From Streptomyces sp. RPA4-2 (lineage in GTDB: Bacteria; Actinomycetota; Actinomycetes; Streptomycetales; Streptomycetaceae): a DNA stretch of 64,000 nt. Positions 36,379 through 44,256 of this stretch are shown here, in pieces (position 1 is the stretch's first letter; every line of letters begins with the position of its first letter). The DNA is taken from contig NZ_CP050975.2 of the NCBI RefSeq assembly GCF_012273515.2, positions 9,610,001 through 9,674,000 of the forward strand, written 5' to 3'. Made by a program: the position numbers and the translations under genes. The notes below the pieces were generated by a model. That model did no database searches. It saw nothing but the letters and a program-made list of their open reading frames with translations, and was not told the origin of the DNA.

Positions 36379-36412
36379 GTGCGGGGAAGGAGCGTCGACT
36401 CCTTCCCCGCAC
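36379..36412 (+). terminator. 14-bp stem terminator
   Basis: Bases 36379-36392 pair perfectly with 36399-36412 around CGTCGA, 52 nt after the stop of the large exported protein. The following 200 bp up to 36613 carry the promoter of the next gene. Confidence 0.75.
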
Positions 36413-36613
36413 GACTTTCCCAACGCAGGCCGTGCGCACCGGTGTTCGCCGCGAACCACCGCCGGCCGCGTCCGAACCGGCAACGGCGCTGCCGGAGACG
36501 CCGGGCCGCCCCACCCGGATCCGGCGTCTTTCGCGGACGGGTACAACCATCCGAACGCGTCGCGGGTCACACCAGACAGGAGCAACCAACTCCAACAACT
36601 ACAAGGGGGAAAT

Positions 36614-37063
36614 ATGCGATTCAACCGATCCGTCATGACTGGTGCCGTTTTGGCGGCCCTGTCGGTCGGGGCTGCGACCGCGATGACGGCACCCGCCTCC
36701 GCCGCGGCCAACACCACACCGCAGAAGGTCTGCGGAAGCAGCTACCGGACCGTCAACTCGGCCCCTGTCGGATCGCTGGGCACCGTCTACCTCACGTACA
36801 ACGCCTCGAACGGCAGGAACTGCGTCGCGACCATCCGCAGCACCCCGGGCGCGCTCAAGGACATGTCGGCATGGATCTACGTCGGCGCCACCGACGAGGG
36901 GGCCCAGGACTACGGGCGGTACACGTCGTACGCCGGCCCGGCCTCCGTCTACGGCAAGGCGTACTGCGTCGACTGGGGCGGCAACATCGCCAACGTGTAC
37001 GTGCAGGTCACCGGATCCAACTGCAGCGCCCTCAAGGAGCACCGGGTCACCACGACCCGCTGA
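36614..37063 (+). CDS. Small secreted protein, spore-associated protein A-like
   Basis: The 149-aa precursor has a Sec signal (MRFNRSVMTGAVLAALSVGA, cleavage after ASAA near 32). The mature part contains CGSSYRTVNSAPVGSLGTVY, GRNCVATIRST, DYGRYTSYAGPASVYGKAYC and GSNC, four cysteines likely in two disulfides. The layout (GTVxLxYN...NCVxT...Y..YAGPV...CV.WGG) is that of Streptomyces SapA-like exported proteins. Its role is unknown; surface or spore association is inferred from the family. AAGGGGGAA precedes the ATG at 36614. Confidence 0.8.
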   Translation: MRFNRSVMTGAVLAALSVGAATAMTAPASAAANTTPQKVCGSSYRTVNSAPVGSLGTVYLTYNASNGRNCVATIRSTPGALKDMSAWIYVGATDEGAQDYGRYTSYAGPASVYGKAYCVDWGGNIANVYVQVTGSNCSALKEHRVTTTR

Positions 37064-37295
37064 CCCGCTCCTTTCGCCCGGCCACCACGTTCGGCATGCC
37101 GCTGTCACCCGCAGCCCGACGCGCAGGACACACGAGCTGACGGTCATCCGGTGACGACGTGCGTGCGGCGGGCCGTTCGGTAACCCGCAGTGATTCAGCT
37201 CGCCTTGGCGGAGCCGGCGCGGTTTCGTCAGGGCGAGCTCCGGTGTCCCCGGTGGTGGTCCGTGGCCGGGCGGCGGCCAACGGCGGCCCCGCTGG

Positions 37296-38219
37296 TCAGG
37301 GGGTCGGTTCGGGGGGCTCGGTGAGATGGATCGTGCCGCCCGGGTCGGTGCAGTCGTGGGCTCCGGAGGTGAGGGTGGTGCAGGCCTTGGCGTCGGAAGG
37401 CGTGTCGGCGGCGACCATCGGGCTGTACACGTCGGTGTCGTAGTGCACCCTGTCGTGGCGGCGCGCGCCGCTCACGGCGACGACTTCGGCGATGTCGCCG
37501 GTCCTTCCCCAACTGATGCGGGCCCAGGCCGCCTTGCAGGCGTCGCTGTACCGCAGTTCCACGTAGACGCCGTGTGTCCTGCCCAAGGCCGCCGTCCAGG
37601 CGTCGGCGCAGTGTGCCTGCTTGGGGTCCTTGCCGGTACAACTGTCCTCGAAGCAGGTGGTGTCGAGCGGCGCGGTGCCGGATGTGCCACCGGCGGCGAG
37701 CCGGTTCGGACGGTCCGGCGAGTGCGCAGTGGGGCCGTTGTCCGAGACTGCCCGGAGCCCGACGAGGACGGCGCCGGCCGCGACGAGTACGGCCGCGGCA
37801 GCTGCGGTCCGGCGGCGCGTGGACCAGACGGACATCGCGGCCCTGCGGATCCGTGCGCCGCGTGGTGCGGCGGCCGTGCCGGTGCCGGTGCCGGTGCCGT
37901 TGGCAGTGGCCGCCGGTTCGGGCCGCCGGGCCTTGGGCCCTGCCGTCTCCCGGCAACTCCAACTCTGTTCGGCCAGATACCACAGTGCGGTCAGGCGGTC
38001 GGGGTCGGCGCCCACGATCAGGACCAGGGACTCGATGGCCTGCCTCGGCGGCAGCGTCTTGCCGTTGAGATAGCGCTCCCAGGAGGACTTGCTGTGCAGG
38101 GTGCGGTCCGCGAGCGCCACGAGACTGAGGCCGCTGCGGTCCTTGAGGCGTCGCAGCTGTTCGACGAGGTTGCGTGTGTCCAGGTCGAGTTCGTCCGGTA
38201 ACGGCTTCCAGTCGGCCAT
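37296..38219 (-). CDS. Membrane-anchored XRE regulator with extracytoplasmic DUF2690 domain (copy 1)
   Basis: The 307-aa protein has an XRE helix-turn-helix at about 15-75 (LVEQLRRLKDRSGLSLVALA, SKSSWERYLNGKTLPP), a Gly/Thr-rich linker encoded by GTGCCG repeats, one membrane span at about 137-160 and an outside DUF2690 domain with CFEDSCTGKDPKQAHC, VELRYSDACKAAWARI and paired cysteines at the end. A DNA-binding head tethered to a disulfide-rich outside domain suggests direct signal transfer across the membrane. ATG 38219 is chosen because GGGAGG lies 7 nt upstream. It is divergent from the peptidoglycan-binding gene at 38358. Confidence 0.88.
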   Translation of the reverse strand: MADWKPLPDELDLDTRNLVEQLRRLKDRSGLSLVALADRTLHSKSSWERYLNGKTLPPRQAIESLVLIVGADPDRLTALWYLAEQSWSCRETAGPKARRPEPAATANGTGTGTGTAAAPRGARIRRAAMSVWSTRRRTAAAAAVLVAAGAVLVGLRAVSDNGPTAHSPDRPNRLAAGGTSGTAPLDTTCFEDSCTGKDPKQAHCADAWTAALGRTHGVYVELRYSDACKAAWARISWGRTGDIAEVVAVSGARRHDRVHYDTDVYSPMVAADTPSDAKACTTLTSGAHDCTDPGGTIHLTEPPEPTP

Positions 38220-38357
38220 GCCCATCCCTCCCTGTGTCCGTCTCCCCCTGAGGGGGACTCGTCGCGCCATTTCACGGTTCCAGAAGCGAAGCACCCCGCC
38301 ACGGAGGTAGGTACGGCGACAGGTGCGGGGTCGGCGCGGGCGGGGTATGCCCGCTGT

Positions 38358-38876
38358 ATGAGGCGGGTCCGAGCCGGTGGTCTCCGGCGGACGGCGGCGA
38401 CGGCCGCCACGGCGACACTGCTGCTGGTGGCGACGGGCGCGGGCCGGCTACCGGCCGGCGGCCCCACTTATGTGACCGGCTTCGGGGCCCTGGCCGACGA
38501 CTGGCAGGGCCAACGTCGGCTGGAGGAAGGGCGGGTGGCGCCCAGCGACCTCGTCGGACTCTGGCAGTCGGTGCTGTGGGCCGACGGCTATGTGCCCAGG
38601 TCCGGCATCACCTGCCGGTACGACACCACGAGCAGCGACGCGACCAGGATCTGGCAGGGCAATCACGATCTGTCCCCGGACGGCATCGTCGGCCCTGCGA
38701 GCTACGGGTTCGTGGGCCACAGGCTCGTCCAGGCGCCGCCGTGGACCGTCTACCGCGGTGAGAAGTACGATCTGCCGCTGCGCCGCGGACGCGGCGGGGT
38801 GTACGAGGTCTACGACGCCGGGCACTTCGACGGGCTGCGCTCGGACGCGGTCACCCTCGTGGTGTGCCGACGGTGA
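38358..38876 (+). CDS. Exported peptidoglycan-binding domain protein
   Basis: The 172-aa protein has an N-terminal Arg-rich signal or anchor (MRRVRAGGLRRTAATAATAT) and a peptidoglycan-binding-1-like repeat: DLVGLWQSVLWADGYVPRSG, DATRIWQGNHDLSPDGIVGP. The C-terminal 50 residues are unassigned and contain the second Cys. It would sit in the wall. Its stop overlaps the convergent second XRE gene by 26 bp. Placement between two DUF2690 regulators suggests a shared envelope-sensing role. Confidence 0.8.
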   Translation: MRRVRAGGLRRTAATAATATLLLVATGAGRLPAGGPTYVTGFGALADDWQGQRRLEEGRVAPSDLVGLWQSVLWADGYVPRSGITCRYDTTSSDATRIWQGNHDLSPDGIVGPASYGFVGHRLVQAPPWTVYRGEKYDLPLRRGRGGVYEVYDAGHFDGLRSDAVTLVVCRR

Positions 38877-39690
38877 CCGGATCCGCCCAGCTCTCACGCG
38901 ACGTCACACAGAGCTGGTGGCCGGCGCGTACCACGCAGGCCCGCGCCGTGTCCGGCACCGCGGACACCATCGGCGTGCGCGAGGCGCCGCTTCGGGCGGT
39001 CAGCACCATGACCCCCGGGCCCGCCACGAGCAGGCGCGCCGTGCCCCGTACCGGATCGGTCTGTGCCCAAACGGCCCGGCAGACCCGGCTGTATCGGAGG
39101 GTCACGAGCCCACCGTAGGCGCGCAACGCGTGAACCACCGTGGCGTCCCGGTCGCACCCCTCCCGGTACGGATCCCTGCCCTGGCACCGGTGACCCTGGC
39201 AGTCCGTGAGCGCCGACACGGCTCCGGCGGAGCGCAGCGGCCAGGGCCAGACAGGTGCGTCCCCTGGCGCACCCCGCGGTACGGGCCGCGCGTGCGAGCC
39301 GCCGGACCAGACGTATCCGAGCGTGAGTACGGTGAGCAGCGCGCCCGCGACGACGACGATGGCCGTCGTCCGCGGAGCACGGCGACGGTGGCCCTGTGCG
39401 GCCGTGTCGTCGACAGGTGGCGCCGCGTTCTCGCCGGACACGGCCGATTCCCACAGGACGCGCAACGTCGCCCGGTCCGCCTCCACCAGTCTGCCGAGCA
39501 GGTCGACGGCCTGCCAGGGTGGCATCGCCTGCCCGCTGAGGTAGCGCTGCCAGGAGGTGGCGCTGTACGCGGTCTTCGCGGCGAGCGAGGCAAGGCTGAG
39601 GCCCGAACGATCCTTGTGGAGGCGCAGTTCTTCGGTCAGCCTGCGGCGCTGAGCCGACAGGTCGTCAGGAAGCGGTTGCCAACGGCCCAT
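38851..39690 (-). CDS. Membrane-anchored XRE regulator with extracytoplasmic DUF2690 domain (copy 2)
   Basis: The 279-aa paralogue of the 37296 protein opens MGRWQPLPDDLSAQRRRLTE and has the XRE domain at about 15-75 (HKDRSGLSLASLAAKTAYSA, SWQRYLSGQAMPP), a membrane span at about 110-130 (TAIVVVAGALLTVLTLGYVW) and the DUF2690 domain with CQGHRCQGRDPYREGC, VTLRYSRVCRAVWAQ and TPMVSAV. Cysteine spacing is the same as in copy 1. The two genes share an orientation, with the peptidoglycan-binding gene between them on the other strand. The ribosome site is weak (GAGGGTG). Confidence 0.87.
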   Translation of the reverse strand: MGRWQPLPDDLSAQRRRLTEELRLHKDRSGLSLASLAAKTAYSATSWQRYLSGQAMPPWQAVDLLGRLVEADRATLRVLWESAVSGENAAPPVDDTAAQGHRRRAPRTTAIVVVAGALLTVLTLGYVWSGGSHARPVPRGAPGDAPVWPWPLRSAGAVSALTDCQGHRCQGRDPYREGCDRDATVVHALRAYGGLVTLRYSRVCRAVWAQTDPVRGTARLLVAGPGVMVLTARSGASRTPMVSAVPDTARACVVRAGHQLCVTSRESWADPVTVGTPRG

Positions 39691-39975
39691 CAGCGCACCC
39701 TCACCAGGCTGGGCGCGTCCCGGGCGCCGTACGGTGCTTCCGCCGACGTCTCACGGCCCCTCCCCGATGTCTCACGGCCCGTCCCGCCGTCCCGTCCCGT
39801 CGCCATACCCCGTGGTGTTCCCGCAGGACAGTGAGGGGAACATCCCGCGCTCATCCGGCCGGCCACGGGACGGTGGCGTGGGGGTCGGCCGTCGGCACAG
39901 AGTCGTGGAGGCAAGCACGGCGGCCGGGTTGACCGACAGGCCGTCGCACCTACCACGGGGAAAGGAACTCCCATC

Positions 39976-40446
39976 ATGCGCAAGCATCTCGTACTCGCCG
40001 CCACGGCTGCGGCACTCGGCGCCGGTCTGCTCGCCGCACCCTCGGCCCAGGCCGGCACCGACGGCATGAACCCGCACACGACAGTCCTCGGCGGACCGTT
40101 CCTGGGCTGGAACGCCAACCACCACGCGTCCAACATCAAGGGCGCCTCGGCCACGGGACACGAGGGGCCTCTGGACAACGGCCGGGTCATGGTCGACGGA
40201 TGGCTGCGGGACAGCGTCAAGGGCGACGGCCATGCCGCCTGCGTACAGATCCACGCCAAGTACGCCGACGGCGGCACCCGCGACGAGTGGGTCTACACGA
40301 GCAGCGCCGACGGGAAGAGCATCGGCCCGGGGGGCGGCTACACGTTCGCGTCCAGCGTGCGCACGATCTGGGTGCGCGAGGGCATCGGCAACGGCGGCCA
40401 CTGCACCAGGATGGCCGGCGGGGTCTACACCATCTACCCCCGCTGA
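39976..40446 (+). CDS. Small secreted protein of unknown function (156 aa)
   Basis: The precursor has a clear Sec signal (MRKHLVLAATAAALGAGLLA, cleavage after AQA near 26). The mature part is Gly/His-rich with two cysteines (HAACVQIHAKYADGG, GNGGHCTRMAGG), suggesting one disulfide in a small beta fold. AAAGGA lies upstream of the ATG. I recognise the type (Streptomyces small exported proteins) but no function. It is the third small secreted protein in 4 kb. Confidence 0.8.
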   Translation: MRKHLVLAATAAALGAGLLAAPSAQAGTDGMNPHTTVLGGPFLGWNANHHASNIKGASATGHEGPLDNGRVMVDGWLRDSVKGDGHAACVQIHAKYADGGTRDEWVYTSSADGKSIGPGGGYTFASSVRTIWVREGIGNGGHCTRMAGGVYTIYPR

Positions 40447-40506
40447 CCCCGGCCGGGGCCGCACGAGGGCATCCCCGCGGCCCTGGCAGCCCCACACCTG
40501 TGCCGT

Positions 40507-41691
40507 TCAGCCACCCGTGACGGCGAGCGGGCCGCCAGGGGTGAAGGCCAGCCCGGCGAAGCGTTCGCCCATACGGCGGTGGGTCGCGGCGTCGGGGTGG
40601 AGTTCGTCGGGGAGCGGCAGTTCGGCGGCGTCCGCCTCGCCGTAGAGCACGCGGCCGTCGATGTGGTGCAGGTTCGGGTCCTCGGCCGCCCTCTGCCGGA
40701 CGACGCGGTCGAGTTCGGCCCTGATGACGCGCAGCGTGAGCTTTCCGGTGGCGGTTTCCGCTGGGTCGCCCGCCGCGCGGAAACGCAGGTGTCCGGCGCT
40801 CAGCGCGCTGAGGTCCGGGGTACTGGGGCCCGGGGTGTCCTCGTGGATGGGACACAGGATGGGCGACACGACCAGCAGCGGCGTGGTCGGGTGACCGTCG
40901 CGGATGGTGTCGAGGAAGCCGTGGACGGCCGGGGTGAACGCGCGCAGCCGCATCAGGTCCGTGTTGACCAGGTTGATGCCGATCTTGACGCTGATCAGGT
41001 CCGCGGGGGTGTCCCGCAGCACGCGCGCGGTGAACGGGTCGAGCAGGGCGCTGCCGCTCAGCCCGAGGTTGATCAGCTCCACGCCGCCGAGGGCCGCGGC
41101 CAGCGCGGGCCAGGTGGTGGTGGGGCTCGCCGCGTCGGAGCCGTGGCTGATCGAACTGCCGTGGTGCAGCCACACCGCGCGGCCGCGGTCCGGCACGGGC
41201 TCGACGGGGGCGTCGGAGCGCAGGGCGACCAGTTCCGTGGTCTCGTTGTGCGGCAGCCAGATCTCGACGTCCTTCACGCCGGCGGGCAGACCGTCGAAGC
41301 GGAGGGTGCCGACCGGGCCCGGTGCGGTCTTCGCGGATCCGGTGGCCATGTCGATGGTGAGGACGTGGCCGCCCGCCACACTCGCGCGGTCTGCCAGGCG
41401 GCCGTCGACCAGCAGGTCGTACACCCCGTCCGGACGCGCCGGGGCACCCACGTAGGCGCGTTTGGTGGGCAGCGTGTCCAGTTCCACGACAGTGGCCCGG
41501 GTACGCAGCACCAGCCGCACGCCGGAGGGCTGGGCCTCCGCCATGGCCAGCTGGCCGTCGGCGCACTGGGCGCGGGCGCGGGCGGGCAGCCGGTGCGGCA
41601 GGACACCGTGCTCGGTCCGTTCCAGTTCGAGTGCGCCACGCAGGAGGTCCCCGGTGAGGGGCGTGGTGATCAGAGTGTCGCCGTTGCTCAT
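40507..41691 (-). CDS. GDSL/SGNH hydrolase with N-terminal beta-sandwich
   Basis: The 394-aa protein has a jelly-roll N-terminal half (about 1-175) and an SGNH hydrolase half: VWLHHGSSISHGSDAASPTT with the nucleophile Ser, LINLGLSGSALLDP, ISVKIGINLVN and the catalytic block LPDELHPDAATHRRMG. There is no signal peptide, so it is cytoplasmic, unlike the lipase at 8649. Substrates are probably acetylated sugars or other small esters. It is followed upstream (63 bp) by a TetR gene in the same direction, a likely operon. Confidence 0.85.
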   Translation of the reverse strand: MSNGDTLITTPLTGDLLRGALELERTEHGVLPHRLPARARAQCADGQLAMAEAQPSGVRLVLRTRATVVELDTLPTKRAYVGAPARPDGVYDLLVDGRLADRASVAGGHVLTIDMATGSAKTAPGPVGTLRFDGLPAGVKDVEIWLPHNETTELVALRSDAPVEPVPDRGRAVWLHHGSSISHGSDAASPTTTWPALAAALGGVELINLGLSGSALLDPFTARVLRDTPADLISVKIGINLVNTDLMRLRAFTPAVHGFLDTIRDGHPTTPLLVVSPILCPIHEDTPGPSTPDLSALSAGHLRFRAAGDPAETATGKLTLRVIRAELDRVVRQRAAEDPNLHHIDGRVLYGEADAAELPLPDELHPDAATHRRMGERFAGLAFTPGGPLAVTGG

Positions 41692-41754
41692 GGTGCGGTG
41701 CCTGTGCCTGTTCGAGTGTGGAAGGGGTCGGCCGGTGACGCTCCGCGCGTGGGG

Positions 41755-42357
41755 TCAGGCCGGTGGGCGAGAGGGGTTCTGCGCGGGTGCGGACCAGTTG
41801 CGCAGCAAGGTGTCGAGGGCGTCCACGACCCACGACCAGGATTCCTGGGAGTCGGGGGCGCTGTGGCTGAAGCCTCCGCTCATCTCCAGCGTGACGTAGC
41901 CGTGGAAGGTGCTGCCCAGCAGCCGGACCGCGTGGGTCTGGTCCGGTTCCGTCAGGTCGTAACCGCGCAGGATCGCCCGTGTCATCCGCGCGTGCCTGAC
42001 CCCGGCGCTGGCGGCGGCCGTCTCCGGATCGAGCCTCAGCTGCGCCGCGGCGTAGCGGCCGGGGTGCTCGCGCGCGTAGTCCCGGTAGGCGTTCGCGAAG
42101 GCCGCGAGGGCGTCCTTGCCGGCCCTCCCGGCCAGGGCGGTGGCGACCCGGTCGGCCAATTCCCCCAAGGCCAGCAGGGCGATCCTGACCTTCAGGTCGT
42201 GCGAGTTCCTCAGGTGCGAGTAGAGGCTCGCGTCCTTGACGCCGAAGTGCCGGGCGAGCGCCGCGACGGTCACCTTGTCGAAGCCGACCTCGTCGGCCAG
42301 CTCCGCACCCGCCAGCGTCAGCCGTTCCGCGGTCAGCCCGGCTCTTGCCATGACCAT
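41755..42357 (-). CDS. TetR-family repressor
   Basis: The 200-aa protein has the HTH at about 5-50 (DEVGFDKVTVAALARHFGVK, DASLYSHLRNSHDLKVR) and a WHG-type ligand domain (RYAAAQLRLDP, GYVTLEMSGGF). It can start at ATG 42357 or 42351. A perfect palindrome TTGCCTAA-N5-TTAGGCAA lies 29 bp upstream, between it and the divergent FBP gene, and is the likely autoregulatory operator. It probably controls itself, the SGNH hydrolase downstream and the FBP gene. Confidence 0.9.
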   Translation of the reverse strand: MVMARAGLTAERLTLAGAELADEVGFDKVTVAALARHFGVKDASLYSHLRNSHDLKVRIALLALGELADRVATALAGRAGKDALAAFANAYRDYAREHPGRYAAAQLRLDPETAAASAGVRHARMTRAILRGYDLTEPDQTHAVRLLGSTFHGYVTLEMSGGFSHSAPDSQESWSWVVDALDTLLRNWSAPAQNPSRPPA

Positions 42358-42386
42358 TCACCCACCAGTCCGAGTCGCTTAACCAT

Positions 42387-42407
42387 TTGCCTAACCCTCT
42401 TAGGCAA
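42387..42407. promoter_or_regulatory. TetR operator, 8-bp arms
   Basis: TTGCCTAA, spacer CCCTC, TTAGGCAA is a perfect inverted repeat in an AT-rich island between the divergent TetR (start 42357) and FBP (start 42422) genes. The FBP start is only 14 bp away, so binding would block it too. Confidence 0.7.
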
Positions 42408-42421
42408 TTTACCTTACTCCC

Positions 42422-42913
42422 ATGGAACCGCTGACTGAGCAAGAGATCCGTACCGCGTTCGTGAACTGCACGAAGGGCGAGGCCAAGCGTCTGTCCGTCC
42501 CACGCGACCTGGCCGACCGGCCCTGGGGCGACCTGGACTATCTCGGCTGGCGGGACCCCCAGGCGCCCGACCGCGCCTACCTCGTCAGCCCGCTCGACGG
42601 CGGCCTCAGGGCCCTCGCACTGCGCTGTCCCAGCCCCGGCGCCCAGCAGATGCGCCGCAGCATGTGCGCGATGTGCCTCACCACCCACACCGGGGGGGTG
42701 TCCCTGATGGTCGCGCCGAAGGCGGGCAAGGCAGGGCAGCAGGGCAACTCGGTGGGCGCCTACATTTGCAGCGACCTCGCCTGCTCGCTGTACATGCGCG
42801 GCAAGAAGGACGCGGGTGTCGGCGGCCGCCTCCACGAGTCGCTCACCCTGGAGGAGAAGATCCAGCGGACGGTGTCCAACATCGCCGCGTTCGTGGCCAA
42901 GGTGACGGCGTGA
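42422..42913 (+). CDS. FBP-domain (EF-G-binding, FusB-like zinc finger) protein
   Basis: The 163-aa protein begins MEPLTEQEIRTAFVNCTKGE and carries the FBP C-terminal treble-clef zinc finger, with cysteine pairs CAMC and CSDLAC (about residues 81-84 and 117-122). The length and DLDYLGWRDPQAP match the actinobacterial FBP family, named after FusB/Far1 proteins that bind elongation factor G and relieve fusidic-acid inhibition. Whether it gives resistance here is unknown. It is divergent from and probably repressed by the TetR gene. Confidence 0.85.
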   Translation: MEPLTEQEIRTAFVNCTKGEAKRLSVPRDLADRPWGDLDYLGWRDPQAPDRAYLVSPLDGGLRALALRCPSPGAQQMRRSMCAMCLTTHTGGVSLMVAPKAGKAGQQGNSVGAYICSDLACSLYMRGKKDAGVGGRLHESLTLEEKIQRTVSNIAAFVAKVTA

Positions 42914-43042
42914 GCACGGTGGACCGCGGGCCGGCACGCGGTTGAAGGGGCGGGAGTTCGGGTCCGCGGGTGCCACGAGGGACGTCCCGGTCGGCCCCGC
43001 CCACCACCTGATGGCCCATCACGCCGTACTGCCCTTCTCTGG

Positions 43043-43810
43043 TCAGAACCAGCCGCCGTCTGCCTGGATGGTCCGGCCTGTGATGAACGAGGCGTCGTCC
43101 GACACCAGGAACGAGACGACCGCGGCGATTTCGGAGGGCTGAGCCATCCGGCCGAGTGAACTGGACGTGCGGATAAGGGTGTTGAAATCAGTGTCGACGT
43201 CGGGATGGACGTACCGGGAAGCTGCGTCGGCGGACATGTCGGTGACGGTTCCCCCGGGCGCGATGGCGTTGATGGTGATGCCGCGGCGGCCGAGTTCGGG
43301 GCTGAGGTTGAGGGCCATGCATTCGACGGCGGCTTTGCTCGACGCGTAGAGGGCGTGGTGGAAAACCGCCTTGTGGGCACTCTGCGATGACGTCAGGACG
43401 ATTCGTCCACCCTCACCCATGTACCGTGCGGCGTTCTGTACGGCGAAGAACTGGGCTCGGGTGTTGATGGCGAAGACACGGTCGAAGTCGGCGGGAGTGA
43501 CATCGGCCAGCCTGCCGAAGTACTCGACTCCCGCGTTGCTGACCAGGATGTCCAGGCCGCCAAGAGCTTCGGCGGCCTCGTCGGCCAGCCGCCGGATCTG
43601 GTCCGGATCGCCGACGTCCGCCTTGATCGCGACCATGTGGCGCCCGTCGGCGGTGAATTCGGCGGCGAGCGCCTCCGCCGCGTCGCCGCTGCTCCGGTAG
43701 TTGATCGCCACGTCAGCCCCGTCATCGGCGAGCCTGCGGGCCACCGCCGCGCCGATCCCTCGCGCGCCACCGGTGACCAGGGCCTTCCTGCCTGCCAGTC
43801 TTCCGCTCAT
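43043..43810 (-). CDS. SDR-family oxidoreductase
   Basis: The 255-aa classical short-chain dehydrogenase has the nucleotide-binding TGGARGIGAAVARRLADDGA (start of the Rossmann fold), NAGVEYFGRL, the catalytic SSQSAHKAVFHHALYASSKA with Ser, Tyr and Lys, and the C-terminal RTIQADGGWF. The NYRSSG after strand 2 suggests NADP preference. GGGAGAAG precedes ATG 43810. It resembles 3-oxoacyl-ACP/trihydroxynaphthalene-type reductases; the substrate is unknown. Confidence 0.9.
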   Translation of the reverse strand: MSGRLAGRKALVTGGARGIGAAVARRLADDGADVAINYRSSGDAAEALAAEFTADGRHMVAIKADVGDPDQIRRLADEAAEALGGLDILVSNAGVEYFGRLADVTPADFDRVFAINTRAQFFAVQNAARYMGEGGRIVLTSSQSAHKAVFHHALYASSKAAVECMALNLSPELGRRGITINAIAPGGTVTDMSADAASRYVHPDVDTDFNTLIRTSSSLGRMAQPSEIAAVVSFLVSDDASFITGRTIQADGGWF

Positions 43811-44256
43811 CGGGCTTCTCCCGTCCACGGGAATCCGGCGGTCACGCCGATTGCGGGTAACGCGGTGCACGAATGGGGCGTGCGCGGCCGCAGACGACGT
43901 TCTTCACCCCGTACAGGCAGTCGGGGACTGTCGTTCGTCCTCGTCGCGAGGGGCGCGTCCTCGTTCACCACCGGGCCGTCGGTACCAGAATCGCCCCGGC
44001 CCGGGCACCGGCGCCACTCGGAGCGAAGACGGACGCGAGCCGAACGTCCTCGGAGAACCCGGTAGACGGCGCACGGCTGTTCATGTTCCGTTATGGAGAT
44101 CCTCACTCCGAAGTCATCCCTCTTTTGCATCGGATTTTCCGTTGCACGCGTCGCGCCGGAATTTATTCCGTGCGAAACGGAGGGCAACCAATTACATGCC
44201 CCGGGGGTCAAACGTGTGTTGTCAAGGAACCACAACCGCCTCTTGGAGGCCATGCA
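43811..44256. other. 446-bp regulatory interval, AT-rich on the right
   Basis: No coding frame is supported. From 44085 to 44220 the DNA is clearly less GC-rich than the surroundings and holds a perfect palindrome CGGAAT-TT-ATTCCG (44158-44171). This is the probable control region of the RTX gene. Confidence 0.5.

Noticed and set aside
40579..42438. A 619-codon forward frame across the SGNH and TetR genes
   Set aside because: It spans two real reverse-strand genes and their spacer, has no motifs, and composition is that of antisense GC-rich DNA.
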